Below, piece by piece: positions 62,967-64,000 of a stretch of 64,000 nucleotides of DNA. The notes under the pieces were generated by a model, which saw only the letters and a list, made by a program, of their open reading frames with translations, did no database searches and had not been told where the DNA came from. Within the stretch, counting starts at the first letter, position 1. Every line of letters starts with the position of its first letter. The translations under genes and the position numbers were made by a program. Origin of the DNA: an uncultured Paracoccaceae bacterium (GTDB taxonomy: Bacteria; Pseudomonadota; Alphaproteobacteria; Rhodobacterales; Rhodobacteraceae); contig CANLQO010000002.1 of NCBI GenBank assembly GCA_947493335.1, positions 124,001 through 188,000 of the forward strand. The letters are read 5' to 3'.

Positions 62967-64000
62967 TTAAAGAGCGGGCGGCTCAATGCCTGCCCATTTC
63001 AAAGCACCAAGTGCCGCGTGCCGCCCCGTTGCCAGACAAGCAGTGATCAAATTCCCGCCAGTTGGCGCCTCCCAATCCAGCATTTCTCCGGCAGCGAAAA
63101 GGCCAGGCTGGGTAAGAGACATCAGATCGGGATTGAGCGCATCAAACCGCAACCCGCCAGCGGTCGAGATCGCCTCGTCCAATGGGCGCGGCCCTTGGTG
63201 GGTGATTTGCAAATCCTTAAGAAGATGTGGCAAATTATTCCCGAAGGGTCTGCCAAATTCATTCAACAGCGCCAAGCGGACGGGGTCCAAACGCAGCGTC
63301 TTGCGCAGATGATTGCTAAGACTTGCCTTGCCGCGCGGCTTAGCCAGTACCTCCTGCACCCGCGCAAGTGAAAGGTCGGGCAGAAGATCCAGCATCATCG
63401 GCGCACCATCCCGCGCCGCGGCTGAAATCTCATAAATCCCGCCGCCTTCGACACCACGGGCAGAGATCACAAATTCGCCACGAGATGTCAGATCACCTGC
63501 CGTGAGTGCAACGCCCTTCACCGGCTTTCCCAGATGCGGGGTCATGTGGGCGGACCAATTCACCACGAACCCGCAATTGGCAGGCCGGAACGGGCTCACC
63601 TGCGTCATGTGATCCATCCAAATCCCATCCGACCCAAGCCGCGCCCAACTGCCACCGCCCAGTGCCAGCACATAGATGTCAGAGCTGATCGGCGGATGAT
63701 CCGCGAATTGCGCCGCGCCGTCCCGCCAGCCAATCCATCGGTGCCGCGTATGCAAGGTTACCCCTTGCGCCTCCAACCGTCGCAACCAGGCCCGCAACAG
63801 TGGAGAGGCCTTCATCGTTTTGGGAAAGACACGACCGGTAGAGCCGGTGAAAATCGGTTGCCCCAGCCCTTCGGCCCAAGCCATCACCTCTTTTGGTCCA
63901 AAACCATCAAGGGCCCTGGCTAACGCCGCTGGCATCTTGCCGAATGCTTTGTCAAAGCTGTCTGTGACCTTGGTCAGGTTCAACCCGGACTTGCCCGCCA
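62967..64000 (-). CDS. HI0933/TIGR03862-type flavoprotein (N-terminus outside window)
   Basis: At least 343 residues of a NAD(P)/FAD-dependent oxidoreductase. The frame stays open to the window end, where AGKSGLNLT matches the family motif that follows the missing dinucleotide-binding segment, so the true start lies beyond 64000. The middle has YVLALGGGSWARLGSDG and the end has FAAGEMLDWEAPTGGNLITACLATGRHAALGAL, which binds FAD. The family function is unsettled. The gene is on the same strand as yjbH but 70 bases away. Confidence 0.88.
   Translation of the reverse strand, partial: AGKSGLNLTKVTDSFDKAFGKMPAALARALDGFGPKEVMAWAEGLGQPIFTGSTGRVFPKTMKASPLLRAWLRRLEAQGVTLHTRHRWIGWRDGAAQFADHPPISSDIYVLALGGGSWARLGSDGIWMDHMTQVSPFRPANCGFVVNWSAHMTPHLGKPVKGVALTAGDLTSRGEFVISARGVEGGGIYEISAAARDGAPMMLDLLPDLSLARVQEVLAKPRGKASLSNHLRKTLRLDPVRLALLNEFGRPFGNNLPHLLKDLQITHQGPRPLDEAISTAGGLRFDALNPDLMSLTQPGLFAAGEMLDWEAPTGGNLITACLATGRHAALGALKWAGIEPPAL

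Noticed and set aside
1-64000. tRNA, rRNA, CRISPR array, insertion sequence, prophage or integron
   Set aside because: I looked for T-loop motifs, direct repeats with equal spacers, transposase-like frames and flanking repeats and saw none that stands up; very short or divergent elements could be missed by eye.

Overview
The window is a gene-dense, GC-rich chromosomal segment of an alphaproteobacterium, most likely a marine Rhodobacteraceae (Roseobacter-type) species. The reasons are the RpoE-ChrR singlet-oxygen sigma/anti-sigma pair beside its conserved FAD/DUF1365/MFS/DUF3833/SDR operon, the order dapB - rbfA - truB - rpsO - pnp, the pair leuS-lptE-holA behind a DUF3576 lipoprotein, the lspA/DUF3035/M16-M16 block, a Rhodobacter-type porin and a non-pyrrolysine MttB-family methyltransferase. 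I see no rRNA, tRNA, CRISPR array, transposase, integrase or phage gene. It looks like core chromosome with some accessory metabolic genes.

Layout. 1-9.5 kb: a TetR regulator (cut by the left edge) and an MttB-family methyltransferase, divergent from a class III aminotransferase; a dihydroorotase-like protein that has lost its metal ligands and catalytic Asp, followed by plsY; a DUF805 membrane protein; a two-domain SnoaL-like protein; and three small cytosolic genes, two of unknown function. 9.7-15.8 kb: the photooxidative-stress locus, with a translationally coupled five-gene minus-strand operon facing rpoE-chrR. 15.8-31.5 kb: a run of minus-strand genes (fatty-acid desaturase, mutL-rmuC, two M16 peptidases, DUF3035 lipoprotein, phosphodiesterase, lspA, purH, heparinase-like protein, rsmB), broken only by a plus-strand NAD-dependent epimerase. 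31.5-46.3 kb: succinate-dehydrogenase assembly factor, dapB, then the translation/RNA cluster rbfA-truB-rpsO-pnp, interrupted by accessory genes (phosphodiester glycosidase, DUF1643, a fluoroacetate-dehalogenase-like hydrolase, an RTX-repeat protein) and by a TetR/MFS versus membrane-protein divergent module carrying two clear palindromic operators.

46.4-64 kb: an L,D-transpeptidase; an H-NOX nitric-oxide sensor coupled to an HNOBA-GGDEF-EAL cyclic-di-GMP enzyme; a 1-Cys peroxiredoxin divergent from an aldehyde dehydrogenase; a pseudouridine synthase and YggS; a major porin with a structured leader; DUF3576-leuS-lptE-holA; and an exopolysaccharide-type yjbH-yjbF pair followed by two near-identical tandem 66-residue secreted peptides. 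The right edge cuts a HI0933-type flavoprotein.

The functional themes are stress and signal sensing at the envelope (singlet oxygen through RpoE/ChrR, NO through H-NOX), membrane-lipid modification (desaturase, putative furan-fatty-acid operon, plsY), envelope biogenesis (lspA, lptE, porin, LDT, YjbFH) and core information processing. The most interesting points are the pseudo-dihydroorotase, the RpoE locus with its own intergenic inverted repeat, the H-NOX/c-di-GMP pair, the yjbHF plus tandem peptide array, the twin TetR operators and the dehalogenase-like enzyme.
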